From: Planctomycetota bacterium
GTDB lineage: Bacteria; Planctomycetota; Phycisphaerae; Phycisphaerales; SM1A02
DNA length: 44,105 nucleotides
Direction of reading: 5' to 3'
Assembly (NCBI GenBank): GCA_014381555.1
Contig: JACNLO010000064.1
Span: 15,912 to 60,016, forward strand
Part shown: in pieces, positions 28,786 to 36,033 of the stretch
Layout of the letters: every line of letters begins with the position of its first letter
Position numbering within the stretch: position 1 is the first letter of the stretch
Program-made: the position numbers and the translations under genes
Notes under the pieces: generated by a model
The model's database searches: none
What the model was told of the DNA's origin: nothing
The model's input: the letters and a program-made list of their open reading frames with translations, nothing else

Positions 28786-29719
28786 TATTTGCACCAAGTT
28801 CAATCCAAGGAATTGTTTGACGGTCTATGAGCATCATTGCAAGTAAAAGTGGAAGATAAATTATGCTCGCAAAGAAAAGTCTACGAGCAGATGCGATATC
28901 ACGCGCTCTCCAAAACGAAAGACTTCGTAGAGTCATGAAACTTCCAAGCAGTATTCCGGATATTGCGAAGAGAAGACCTGTTGCATCTGCGATGGTCATA
29001 AAGAGTGCCATAGGAATAAGGCACACGCTCGTCAGGACAGTTACCCTTGCTGTTAGCTCGCCAGAGATGTCAACTGCTGGGAGCATTTTAAAACCACCTA
29101 GTTCGTAATCATCTTTGTACATCCACGCAAGTGCAAGAAAGTGCGGGATTTGCCAGATGAATAGAATTCCAGCAAGAATCCACCCTCCAGGACCGATTGA
29201 ATCGCTTGCTGCTACCCATCCGATGAGGGGTGGCATGGCACCAACTATTGCCCCAACAACCGTGTTGAATGATGTGTAAGGTTTAAGTGGGGTGTAAATG
29301 AATACGTATATTAATATTGTGAGTAAAGCGATTCCTGCCGATCCGATATTCGCACCAAAACTAAGAATGGCGACGCCAATATAGGCGAGCACGACTCCGA
29401 AAATAAAAGCGTGTGCTCTTGAAAGATGCCCCGATGGTAAGGGCCTATCAATCGTCCGATGCATTTTCATATCTCTGGTTCGCTCAGCGAGTTGGTTTAG
29501 TGCTGCAGCTGAACCGGCGCATGCCGTGGTTCCAAGTACAGTCCAAAGAAGAATGACCCAATCGATCCCAAGTGGGCTCGCCATAATGAAGCCGGCACAT
29601 GTTGTCATAACGACTAAAAGGCTGAGGCGAATTTTTGATAATTCAGCATACAGATTCATCAAACTTGGCTTCGTATGAGTTGGGTTGCAATCTTCAATTA
29701 ATGTTGTAGTTCTATTCAT
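28778..29719 (-). CDS. ctaB: Protohaem IX farnesyltransferase (haem O synthase)
   Basis: UbiA-family prenyltransferase of 313 residues that adds a farnesyl group to haem B to make haem O. The first Asp-rich motif region is NQLAERTRDMKMHRTIDRPL, typical of CtaB, and the second region begins YTPLKPYTSFNTVVGAIVGA. About eight or nine transmembrane helices are visible. The start at 29719 gives a hydrophilic leader of 20 residues; an internal ATG at 29659 (MNLYAELSKIRLSLL) is an alternative. It is divergent from ctaA, only 26 bases away, so the two haem A genes probably share a regulatory region. Confidence 0.95.
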   Translation of the reverse strand: MNRTTTLIEDCNPTHTKPSLMNLYAELSKIRLSLLVVMTTCAGFIMASPLGIDWVILLWTVLGTTACAGSAAALNQLAERTRDMKMHRTIDRPLPSGHLSRAHAFIFGVVLAYIGVAILSFGANIGSAGIALLTILIYVFIYTPLKPYTSFNTVVGAIVGAMPPLIGWVAASDSIGPGGWILAGILFIWQIPHFLALAWMYKDDYELGGFKMLPAVDISGELTARVTVLTSVCLIPMALFMTIADATGLLFAISGILLGSFMTLRSLSFWRARDIASARRLFFASIIYLPLLLAMMLIDRQTIPWIELGANNV

Positions 29720-29745
29720 CGAAGCGAGGTAGTATACCTCTTCCT

Positions 29746-31050
29746 ATGCAAAACGAACCAAAACAAACTGTTGCTAGAGTTCTAACTCTTTCGCTTGGAG
29801 CAACAACCGCGATGTGGGTATTTTCGTATATTGCCATCCTTTTTTCAGGAAAAACAGGCGGGGAAATACTTTTTGTTCTTGGAGCACTTTGCTTACCAGT
29901 TGCTTCTCGTCACGCAAAAACATTGAGAGAAGGTGTTTGGATAGGTGTTATCTCTGCAGTACTAAATGTTCTTCTAGTTGGCAGCATTGTTGGCGGGAAA
30001 GCACCGACAGAAATGATTGCCGATGGCATAATTTGGGTAACTGGTTTATTCGTAGTTTCAATTATCCTTGGCGTCGTTGGCGCTTCATTGCATAGTCGAT
30101 TAAAAGACCACACACATAATATTGATTGGCACTTTGGTTTTCTAGTTGTGGCTTCAACCCTTGTGTTTTTAATGTTGGTTACAGGCGGGCTCGTGACAGG
30201 AATGGAAGCAGGGCTTGCTGTTCCTGATTGGCCAAACAGTTACGGACACAACATGTTGTTGTATCCGTTAGCTGAAATGGTTTCGCCAGAGAACGAAGGT
30301 GTGTTCTTCGAACATGCGCACCGTCTTACTGGAATGCTTATTGGCTTGACATCATTAATAATGGTTGTCTGTGTATGGAAATGGAGCACGAGCACGTACG
30401 CCCGCACGTTAGCCATTTTGATTTTTATATTCGTATGTATGCAGGGGTTGCTTGGCGGGCTACGGGTAACTGGCACACTTACACTCTCCCAAGACAGAGA
30501 AATACTCTCGCCCAACCTGTGGATTGGAGTTGTGCACGGCGTTGTTGGGCAACTTATTTTCGCGGGGTTTGTTTGGCTTACAGTGATGATGTCGACCGGT
30601 TGGAAAAACGCCAAACAATCAACCAATAAGAAAGATAAGTTCTGGGTTGTGCTACTTGTAATCGCAATGGTGTTGCAACTTGTTCTTGGTGCGCTTTATC
30701 GCCACATGATTAGCGACGTTGATCTTGCATCAAAAGCAACTCATGTGTTGTACACACATATTGCAATCGCGATTCTTGTGCTTGTTTGTGCGAGTGTTAT
30801 CGGTTTACGATTGCTAGGAAGGGCGAATCCGATACTAAAAAAATGTGGCATGGTTATTTTGGTTCTTGTGGGTTTGCAATTACTTCTTGGTGGTGGAGCA
30901 TTAATCACGATATTACTCCGAGGGAACACAGAAGTACCTTTGATTGAATTGCTCGTTACTACTGCTCACCAAGCAAACGGTGCATTACTTCTTGGTGCAT
31001 CTTTTGCAACATTCGCTTGGGTTCAGCGTATGATGTCTAAATATGATTGA
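29746..31050 (+). CDS. ctaA: Haem A synthase with extra N-terminal membrane domain
   Basis: CtaA/COX15 oxidises haem O to haem A for the aa3-type oxidase. Residues about 128-434 make a complete CtaA core of eight helices with TGGLVTGMEAGLAVPDWP, EHAHR at 189-193, VVHGVVGQ, LYTHIAIA and TTAHQANG, the histidines expected to bind the two haems. The usual core is about 300 residues, so the first about 125 residues are additional. They hold four hydrophobic helices (about 17-34, 38-54, 64-83 and 94-115) and no haem-ligand histidine of the CtaA type. The extension might be a fused uncharacterised membrane protein. The stop overlaps the esterase gene by eight bases. Confidence 0.93.
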   Translation: MQNEPKQTVARVLTLSLGATTAMWVFSYIAILFSGKTGGEILFVLGALCLPVASRHAKTLREGVWIGVISAVLNVLLVGSIVGGKAPTEMIADGIIWVTGLFVVSIILGVVGASLHSRLKDHTHNIDWHFGFLVVASTLVFLMLVTGGLVTGMEAGLAVPDWPNSYGHNMLLYPLAEMVSPENEGVFFEHAHRLTGMLIGLTSLIMVVCVWKWSTSTYARTLAILIFIFVCMQGLLGGLRVTGTLTLSQDREILSPNLWIGVVHGVVGQLIFAGFVWLTVMMSTGWKNAKQSTNKKDKFWVVLLVIAMVLQLVLGALYRHMISDVDLASKATHVLYTHIAIAILVLVCASVIGLRLLGRANPILKKCGMVILVLVGLQLLLGGGALITILLRGNTEVPLIELLVTTAHQANGALLLGASFATFAWVQRMMSKYD

Positions 31051-32545
31051 ATTAATCCTCGCATTGTGTTTGAACGTTCAAGAGCCACCCATCATCTCCC
31101 CACCGAAGGTGCAGCTTCAGTTTTCAGTTACACACGATGGTACTTCTGGCGAATCTATAGATGGCCGTTTGTATGTCATGCTTACAAAAGGCAAATTGCC
31201 TTTGATTGGAGGACCAAACTGGTTCAAGGCAGAACCGTTTTTTGCACTGGACGTGAAGGATTGGAAGGCAAACGCACCACTTGTTCTTGACAAAACGGCA
31301 GATGCAATGGTGCCAATGTTGGAGGTGGAAGATGCAACTTGGAAAGCAGTTGCGGTTTTTCGCAGGGAGAACGACCAATCACGTTTGGCAGTCCCGGGCG
31401 GTTTGTATGGTGAACCGATCTCATTTGATGGAAGCGGCAAAGATTCGGGCAACATTCCATTAACAGTGAACACCCCCGTGCCTGAACGAGAATGGAAACC
31501 GCACAAAAATCTTCGGCTAGATGAAACGCCAAGTAAACTTCTGAGTGATTTTTACGGCCGAGAAATTTTACACGGTTCGTGTGTCATAGTACCCGACAAC
31601 TATGACCCAAATAGAGAAGAGCCATATCCAGTTATGTATTGGATTGGTGGATTTGGAAGCGACCATTATGGGGGTCGGTACATGAAGATGCTATTTACTG
31701 GATCAGATTATGACGATCAAATTTGCCGTGTGGTTCTAAATGCGCAAGCACACACGGGACATCATACGTTTACAGACTCTGCGAATAATGGCCCAAGAAT
31801 GACTGCGTTAATGAGTGAGTACATTCCTTACCTTGAAGAGAAATACAACCTTGGTGGTATCAATAAAAAAAGATTTTTGGCAGGTCACTCTTCTGGTGGT
31901 TGGACTGCAATGTGGTTACTTATTAACTACCCAGATTTTTTTGCTGGTGCCTGGCCACTAGCTCCAGACCCACTGGACTTTCATTATTTCCAAACGCTTG
32001 ATTTGTACGAAGAAGATGCAAATATGTACATCGATAGTGAAGGAAGCGAAAGGCCAATTGCCAGAATGGGCGCACGTCCAGTTTTGTTTGCAAAGAAATT
32101 TGTCGCAATGGATGACGTGATAAAAGATGGTGGGCAAATTGGTTCATTTGAAGCGGTTTTTAGTCCAAAAGGCGAAGATGGTCGCCCAGTCAAAATGTTT
32201 AACCGTGAAACTGGTGCGGTTATTCCTGAAGTTGTTGAACATTGGAAGCAATACGATATTCGAAAGTTCCTTGAAGAAAACTGGAATACATTAGCACCTA
32301 AGTTGTCGGGAAAAATAAACATTATTGCAGGTGGGCTTGACACGTTTTATCTTGAAGATGCAGTAATTGCCCTTCAGGAATTTTTTGAAGAAAAAGATTT
32401 CAATGCTATGATTCGAATCGTTGAAAATGGGGACCACGGGTCTGTATTTCGTGGCACTGTCATTCGAGAGATGGACGAATCTATTGCAAAAAAACTTGAT
32501 CTTCCAAACATTCAAGATAAAGCATCTAAGCCAAAAGATGACTGA
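31043..32545 (+). CDS. Putative exported esterase, alpha/beta hydrolase fold
   Basis: Protein of 500 residues. A short hydrophobic start (MIELILALCLNV) may be a weak signal peptide. About 25-150 is a beta-rich domain of unknown type with VQLQFSVT and GRLYVML; the rest is an esterase D/feruloyl-esterase-like hydrolase. The nucleophile elbow is GHSSGG with S283, preceded by PVMYWIGGFGSDHYG, and the likely histidine is in ENGDHGSVF near the end. The acid may be in GGLDTFYLED. The substrate is unknown. It overlaps ctaA by eight bases and the next gene by eight, so it is cotranscribed with haem A synthase although there is no evident functional link. Confidence 0.75.
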   Translation: MIELILALCLNVQEPPIISPPKVQLQFSVTHDGTSGESIDGRLYVMLTKGKLPLIGGPNWFKAEPFFALDVKDWKANAPLVLDKTADAMVPMLEVEDATWKAVAVFRRENDQSRLAVPGGLYGEPISFDGSGKDSGNIPLTVNTPVPEREWKPHKNLRLDETPSKLLSDFYGREILHGSCVIVPDNYDPNREEPYPVMYWIGGFGSDHYGGRYMKMLFTGSDYDDQICRVVLNAQAHTGHHTFTDSANNGPRMTALMSEYIPYLEEKYNLGGINKKRFLAGHSSGGWTAMWLLINYPDFFAGAWPLAPDPLDFHYFQTLDLYEEDANMYIDSEGSERPIARMGARPVLFAKKFVAMDDVIKDGGQIGSFEAVFSPKGEDGRPVKMFNRETGAVIPEVVEHWKQYDIRKFLEENWNTLAPKLSGKINIIAGGLDTFYLEDAVIALQEFFEEKDFNAMIRIVENGDHGSVFRGTVIREMDESIAKKLDLPNIQDKASKPKDD

Positions 32546-32978
32546 GCGTGTAATTCAATCCAAGTGTAATGATTCACGCCTTGATGCAATTACAAAGACG
32601 CTCCTGCAACAGGCGACTCAATGCGTTACAACCAAGGGTGTGTTTAATTTAATGTTAAGTGATTCCGAAGAACTCGATGCCGTATATGCTCGGTTGATGT
32701 ATGACCCAGATCTTCGAGCAATGCCTTGGAATGAAACGCAACTATGGTTTTTGCGTGGTGAAGAAGAGTCTATAGTCCTACATTCTGGAATCCCAGAGGA
32801 CAACGTGCACAGTGGAACCACACAAGAACAGATTGATTGCATGGTTATTGCGTTGAGTGATATTGATGCTGTCGGTGAAGATCTCAGAAGAGACTGTGTT
32901 TCTTTTTTAATTTATGCTAATAGTGATGCCCAACTCAATTGGTCTAATTGCGGCGTTGCTCACTTGTTTTGCATCTAA
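32538..32978 (+). CDS. Degenerate or short 6-phosphogluconolactonase-like protein
   Basis: Protein of 146 residues from the ATG at 32538; the frame continues upstream inside the esterase gene but that part is not counted. The stretch GVFNLMLSDSEELDAVYARL, then MPWNETQLWFLRGEEE and IPEDNVH follows the layout of 6-phosphogluconolactonase/NagB-like proteins, where SGGST, W-x-x-x-x-F-x-x-DER and a GMGxDGHTASLFP motif are expected. Here SGGS is replaced by SDSE, DER by GEE, and the GHTASLFP motif is missing; about 80-90 C-terminal residues are lacking compared with the usual 230-240. If the resemblance is real the protein is probably not a lactonase. It could be a structural remnant or a protein with another role. 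Confidence 0.45.
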   Translation: MTERVIQSKCNDSRLDAITKTLLQQATQCVTTKGVFNLMLSDSEELDAVYARLMYDPDLRAMPWNETQLWFLRGEEESIVLHSGIPEDNVHSGTTQEQIDCMVIALSDIDAVGEDLRRDCVSFLIYANSDAQLNWSNCGVAHLFCI

Positions 32979-33015
32979 AATAATCCGCTGGATCGTTTTT
33001 TCTTGTGTTGGTGGA

Positions 33016-33077
33016 TGGGGACAGATGTGGTGACAGATGGGGGGACAGATGGGGACAGTCCCCTGGGGACTGTCCCC
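33016..33077. repeat. REP-like palindrome copy A with a degenerate direct-repeat flank
   Basis: Bases 33051-33077 are GGGGACAGTCCCC, a single T, and its reverse complement GGGGACTGTCCCC: perfect 13-base arms. To the left, 33016-33050 holds three spaced copies of GACAGAT (within GGGGACAGATG-like units) that look like degenerate duplications of the left arm. It lies in the 145-base gap between convergent genes. Such strong GC-rich palindromes resemble REP/RAYT-type elements, but no transposase gene is present here. Confidence 0.85.
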
Positions 33078-33123
33078 ACGAAATTACTACAAAAGAGCCG
33101 TTTTTGGTTTGTGACAGGTGTTT

Positions 33124-33561
33124 TTATGTTTTTTTATGGGGACAGTCCCCTGGGGACTGTCCCCATAAAAAATCGGTGAGGATTTCGGATGCTGCAAGGG
33201 CGTCTCGAATTTTTTTCTTTTGTTTGTGCGTTTTGCCAGAACCTGAAAGCAGGCCCTCAGCAGCAGAACTTGTTAAGCGTTCGTCTTGGAAATGAATGTG
33301 CATTGCAGTTGCTTCTTCAAGTTTTGATGCAAATGCTTTTGTGATTTCAACACGCTGCCCAGGAGAGCCATCCATATTTAATGGAAGTCCGAAGACCAGT
33401 TCGTCGACACTGTGTTCTTCAACTATTTTGATGAGTGCGTCAATTAACCTATCTCCAATTGGTGTTTCTAATACGCAAACTGGTTGAGCAATCCGAAGTT
33501 CATCATCACCAATCGCAAGGCCTGTTCGTTTGTCGCCGAGATCGACAGCAAGATATCTCAT
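33124..33561 (-). CDS. ruvX: RuvX/YqgF pre-16S rRNA nuclease family protein with repeat-derived tail
   Basis: RNase H-fold protein of 145 residues related to E. coli YqgF, which processes 16S rRNA 5' ends and was also proposed as a Holliday junction resolvase. D7 in AVDLGDKRTG, the VFGLPLN motif and the DERLTS motif are present. After the family core (ends near ILTDFL, residue 132), the frame runs through a 27-base palindrome and reads WGQSPGDCPHKKT before TAA. The core would normally end about here, so 13 residues are supplied by the repeat. The gene overlaps manC upstream by four bases (ATG at 33561). Confidence 0.92.
   Translation of the reverse strand: MRYLAVDLGDKRTGLAIGDDELRIAQPVCVLETPIGDRLIDALIKIVEEHSVDELVFGLPLNMDGSPGQRVEITKAFASKLEEATAMHIHFQDERLTSSAAEGLLSGSGKTHKQKKKIRDALAASEILTDFLWGQSPGDCPHKKT
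33130..33172. repeat. REP-like palindrome copy B, inside the 3' end of ruvX
   Basis: The same 27-base core as copy A occupies 33138-33164. Here the flanks extend the symmetry: TTTTTTAT before and ATAAAAAA after, giving 21-base perfect arms around one T. The A/T flanks make it look like a bidirectional intrinsic terminator. It overlaps the last codons of ruvX, whose stop is at 33124-33126. Confidence 0.9.
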
Positions 33562-34628
33562 GTAATTGAATCGTCAACGAGACCGTGCATTTCCTTGACA
33601 CGTTGTGCTTCAGATGTAGGAAAGACTAAGGTTGCATCTTTTGAATGAACTATGACAAGATTCTCGCAACCAATAGTAGTAATTGTGTGGGATTTATCAC
33701 TCGACACGCACAGAACATTTTTAGAATCAAGATGTACCGATGGTGTATCGGAACGGTTCCCGCAATCATCGGCATCAAGGGTGTCACCGTAACTTGGCCA
33801 TGATCCGACATCGAGCCACTGAACATCCATCGGAACAGTACAGATAGTAATCGTATCATCCAAAGATGCTGGTTCCATCATGCCGTAGTCGACACTTATT
33901 TTTGGTAGTGCTGGGTATTCTTGAGCGAGCACATCCATCTGATTTTCCGTTCCCCACGCTTCAGCAATTTTTGCAATCCCCGAATATGAGGCGGGCTGCA
34001 ACCGTTTAAGAGCATCTAGGAAAGTGCTAGCATGAAAAATAAACATGCCACTGTTCCAAGCAAAGTTCCCAGACGCAACATACTCTTCAGCAGTTTCTGT
34101 GTCGGGTTTTTCGACAAAACGCTTGCAATACCGTGCGCCATCGTGAATTTCATCACCAAATTCGACGTAGCCGTATCCCGTTGCTGGGAACGATGGAGTA
34201 ATTCCAAATGTTACAAAACGTGAAGCGTCTTCTTGCACAAGGTTGAAGCCAATTTCTAGACAGCGAGCAAATTCTTCTTGTGGACGAATAATATGATCAG
34301 CAGTAAGTACTGCAAATATCGCTTCTGGATCTTGCTTGTGCAATACGGCGGCGGTAAACGCGACGGCATTTAGTGTGTCGCGAGGCTCTGGTTCCCCAAG
34401 AAGCTGTGATGCTGGCAAGCTTAAGGTTTCACAGATGATTTCTTGATGTTTTTGGTTTGTACAAACCCATCTGCGTTCACTTGCAACAACTCCCTCAAGA
34501 CGTTTGGCAGCAATTTGTAAAAGTGACTCTCCGTTAAACAACTCTATAAGTTGTTTTGGTGTTGTGCCACGGCTCAACGGCCAGAGCCGAGTGCCGCTAC
34601 CTCCTGCCATAATCATTGCGTGTTTCAT
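33558..34628 (-). CDS. manC: Mannose-1-phosphate guanylyltransferase
   Basis: GDP-mannose pyrophosphorylase of 356 residues: mannose 1-phosphate and GTP to GDP-mannose, for surface polysaccharide. The nucleotide-binding start MAGGSGTRLWPLSRGTTPKQ, the VLTADHIIRP site, FVEKPD and GNFAWNSGMFIF are all characteristic of the family. The length fits the single-domain form without the phosphomannose isomerase domain found in bifunctional ManC/AlgA. It is located between ruvA and ruvX with four-base overlaps on both sides, so the three genes form one unit. Confidence 0.94.
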   Translation of the reverse strand: MKHAMIMAGGSGTRLWPLSRGTTPKQLIELFNGESLLQIAAKRLEGVVASERRWVCTNQKHQEIICETLSLPASQLLGEPEPRDTLNAVAFTAAVLHKQDPEAIFAVLTADHIIRPQEEFARCLEIGFNLVQEDASRFVTFGITPSFPATGYGYVEFGDEIHDGARYCKRFVEKPDTETAEEYVASGNFAWNSGMFIFHASTFLDALKRLQPASYSGIAKIAEAWGTENQMDVLAQEYPALPKISVDYGMMEPASLDDTITICTVPMDVQWLDVGSWPSYGDTLDADDCGNRSDTPSVHLDSKNVLCVSSDKSHTITTIGCENLVIVHSKDATLVFPTSEAQRVKEMHGLVDDSIT

Positions 34629-35242
34629 GATGATGCCTTGATTTGGAATGAAGTTTGAACAAGTTGGTCTGCAGTTTCAATTTCTGGGTTTGCGTCAAAA
34701 GCAAGTTGGACAAGTCGTTTTGCATCTCGAGTTGTTTCGCCAAGTTGAATTAAAACAGAAATGGCATCTTCACTAAATGCTGGCAACGTTATTTCAACTG
34801 TCGAAGCTATTGCTCCAATAAATGGATCTACTTTCCCATGCAGTTCAGCAATAATAGTTTCAGCAGAACGCTTTCCGATTTCAGGCATGCTTGTGAGTGC
34901 TGTTGCATCACGATTCGAAATTGCAGCAGCAGTTTCAGCAAAAGGCCGAACTAAAGCGCGAAGTGCTTTTCGATTTCCTATTCCTTTGACTGTCGTAAAC
35001 AACTCGAAAAAAGAGCGATCTTGCTCAGTGGAAAAACCAATGAGACGAGGTAAAAAAGAACTCCCCTGAGATTGGCCCTCAAGATAATGCAAAGTGTAAA
35101 ACTCTATATCGTTTCCAATGTTACTAAGAAGAGCGGGGACATCAGCAGCAGGAACAAGCAATTCGTACGTTAATGAATCGACATGAATCAAAGCAGAGCG
35201 CTCTGTGAGTTCAATGAGTTTTCCTCTAATTCGCGTAATCAC
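34625..35242 (-). CDS. ruvA: Holliday junction branch migration protein RuvA
   Basis: DNA-binding subunit of the RuvAB branch-migration complex, 205 residues. Domain I (OB fold, 1 to about 65) begins MITRIRGKLIELTERS; domain II holds two helix-hairpin-helix motifs, TVKGIGNRKALRAL and MPEIGKRSAETIIAEL; domain III is at the C-terminus (about 155-205) and binds RuvB. The order and length match the family. ruvB and ruvC are not in the window. The stop overlaps manC by four bases and a gap of four bases separates it from plsC. Confidence 0.95.
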   Translation of the reverse strand: MITRIRGKLIELTERSALIHVDSLTYELLVPAADVPALLSNIGNDIEFYTLHYLEGQSQGSSFLPRLIGFSTEQDRSFFELFTTVKGIGNRKALRALVRPFAETAAAISNRDATALTSMPEIGKRSAETIIAELHGKVDPFIGAIASTVEITLPAFSEDAISVLIQLGETTRDAKRLVQLAFDANPEIETADQLVQTSFQIKASS

Positions 35243-35246
35243 GTGG

Positions 35247-35954
35247 TTAGTCTACCAACGACCACCCCGATGCTTGGGCTAATCGTCTTCTAAGGTCGTC
35301 TGTTATTTCAGTTTTTGTTGCTGAAGTTGGGTATTCGATGAGATCTACGAACGAAACCGCTGAACGAGAACGCTCGAACAACGCGTCTCCCATCTCGTCG
35401 TTCATTGGAGTCCCCGAAACAGTGACTAGCAACACTTTGGCATTGGTGTGCGAAATCATTGCTCCAATCCCTTGGGCAAATGGGTGGATTGCTTCGCGTG
35501 GTTGTTTAATTCCACCTTCTGGGAAAATGCCAATAACGCCGTTTTTCTTGAGATGTCTAAGTGCTACTCGCAAACTTGCAGCATCTTGTCCATCTCTTGC
35601 AACGGGAATAACTCCAGAAATCCTCCAAACGAAGCTAAGTTTTGGAGACATATATTCTTTTGCCATGAGCCACCGGATTTTAAACCTGCATTGCGATTGC
35701 ACAAGTAGAGGATCCACTGGACTTTGATGCTTACAAACCACAATTAATTTTCCCGGACACACAGTTTTTGGGATAATTTCACACCCAGTCGCCTTTATGT
35801 GGTGAATTACCCGTACGTATACCTTGTTGCACATCCACAAGAGTGCTCCAGGTCCATCTCCCATCGCAATTCGGCTCAGAGCAGGCAGTAGTAAAAACTT
35901 CACTGCGGCAATGAAAAGGAATAAAAAAACGATGGAAAGGACAAAGATGAACAT
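35247..35954 (-). CDS. plsC: 1-acyl-sn-glycerol-3-phosphate acyltransferase family
   Basis: Membrane acyltransferase of 235 residues in the PlsC family, which makes phosphatidic acid from lysophosphatidic acid. The catalytic HX4D motif is HQSPVD (H76, D81), and the substrate-site motif FPEGG stands for the usual FPEGT. An N-terminal hydrophobic segment (FVLSIVFLFLFIAAVKFLLL) anchors it in the inner membrane. It is the first gene of the plsC-ruvA-manC-ruvX unit and is divergent from carB with a 79-base gap. Other acyltransferases of the family cannot be ruled out. Confidence 0.87.
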   Translation of the reverse strand: MFIFVLSIVFLFLFIAAVKFLLLPALSRIAMGDGPGALLWMCNKVYVRVIHHIKATGCEIIPKTVCPGKLIVVCKHQSPVDPLLVQSQCRFKIRWLMAKEYMSPKLSFVWRISGVIPVARDGQDAASLRVALRHLKKNGVIGIFPEGGIKQPREAIHPFAQGIGAMISHTNAKVLLVTVSGTPMNDEMGDALFERSRSAVSFVDLIEYPTSATKTEITDDLRRRLAQASGWSLVD

Positions 35955-36033
35955 TTAGTTATCAGTATGCTAGCCGAGAGAGGCAATCACCGATATCCTG
36001 CCACAAGTTTGCACTTGCAGACTGAGAAAAGAT

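Noticed and set aside
33005-33295. Plus-strand frame containing WGQSPGDCPH twice
   Set aside because: It is produced by reading through the two palindromes and the antisense of ruvX; no ribosome binding site or family signal.
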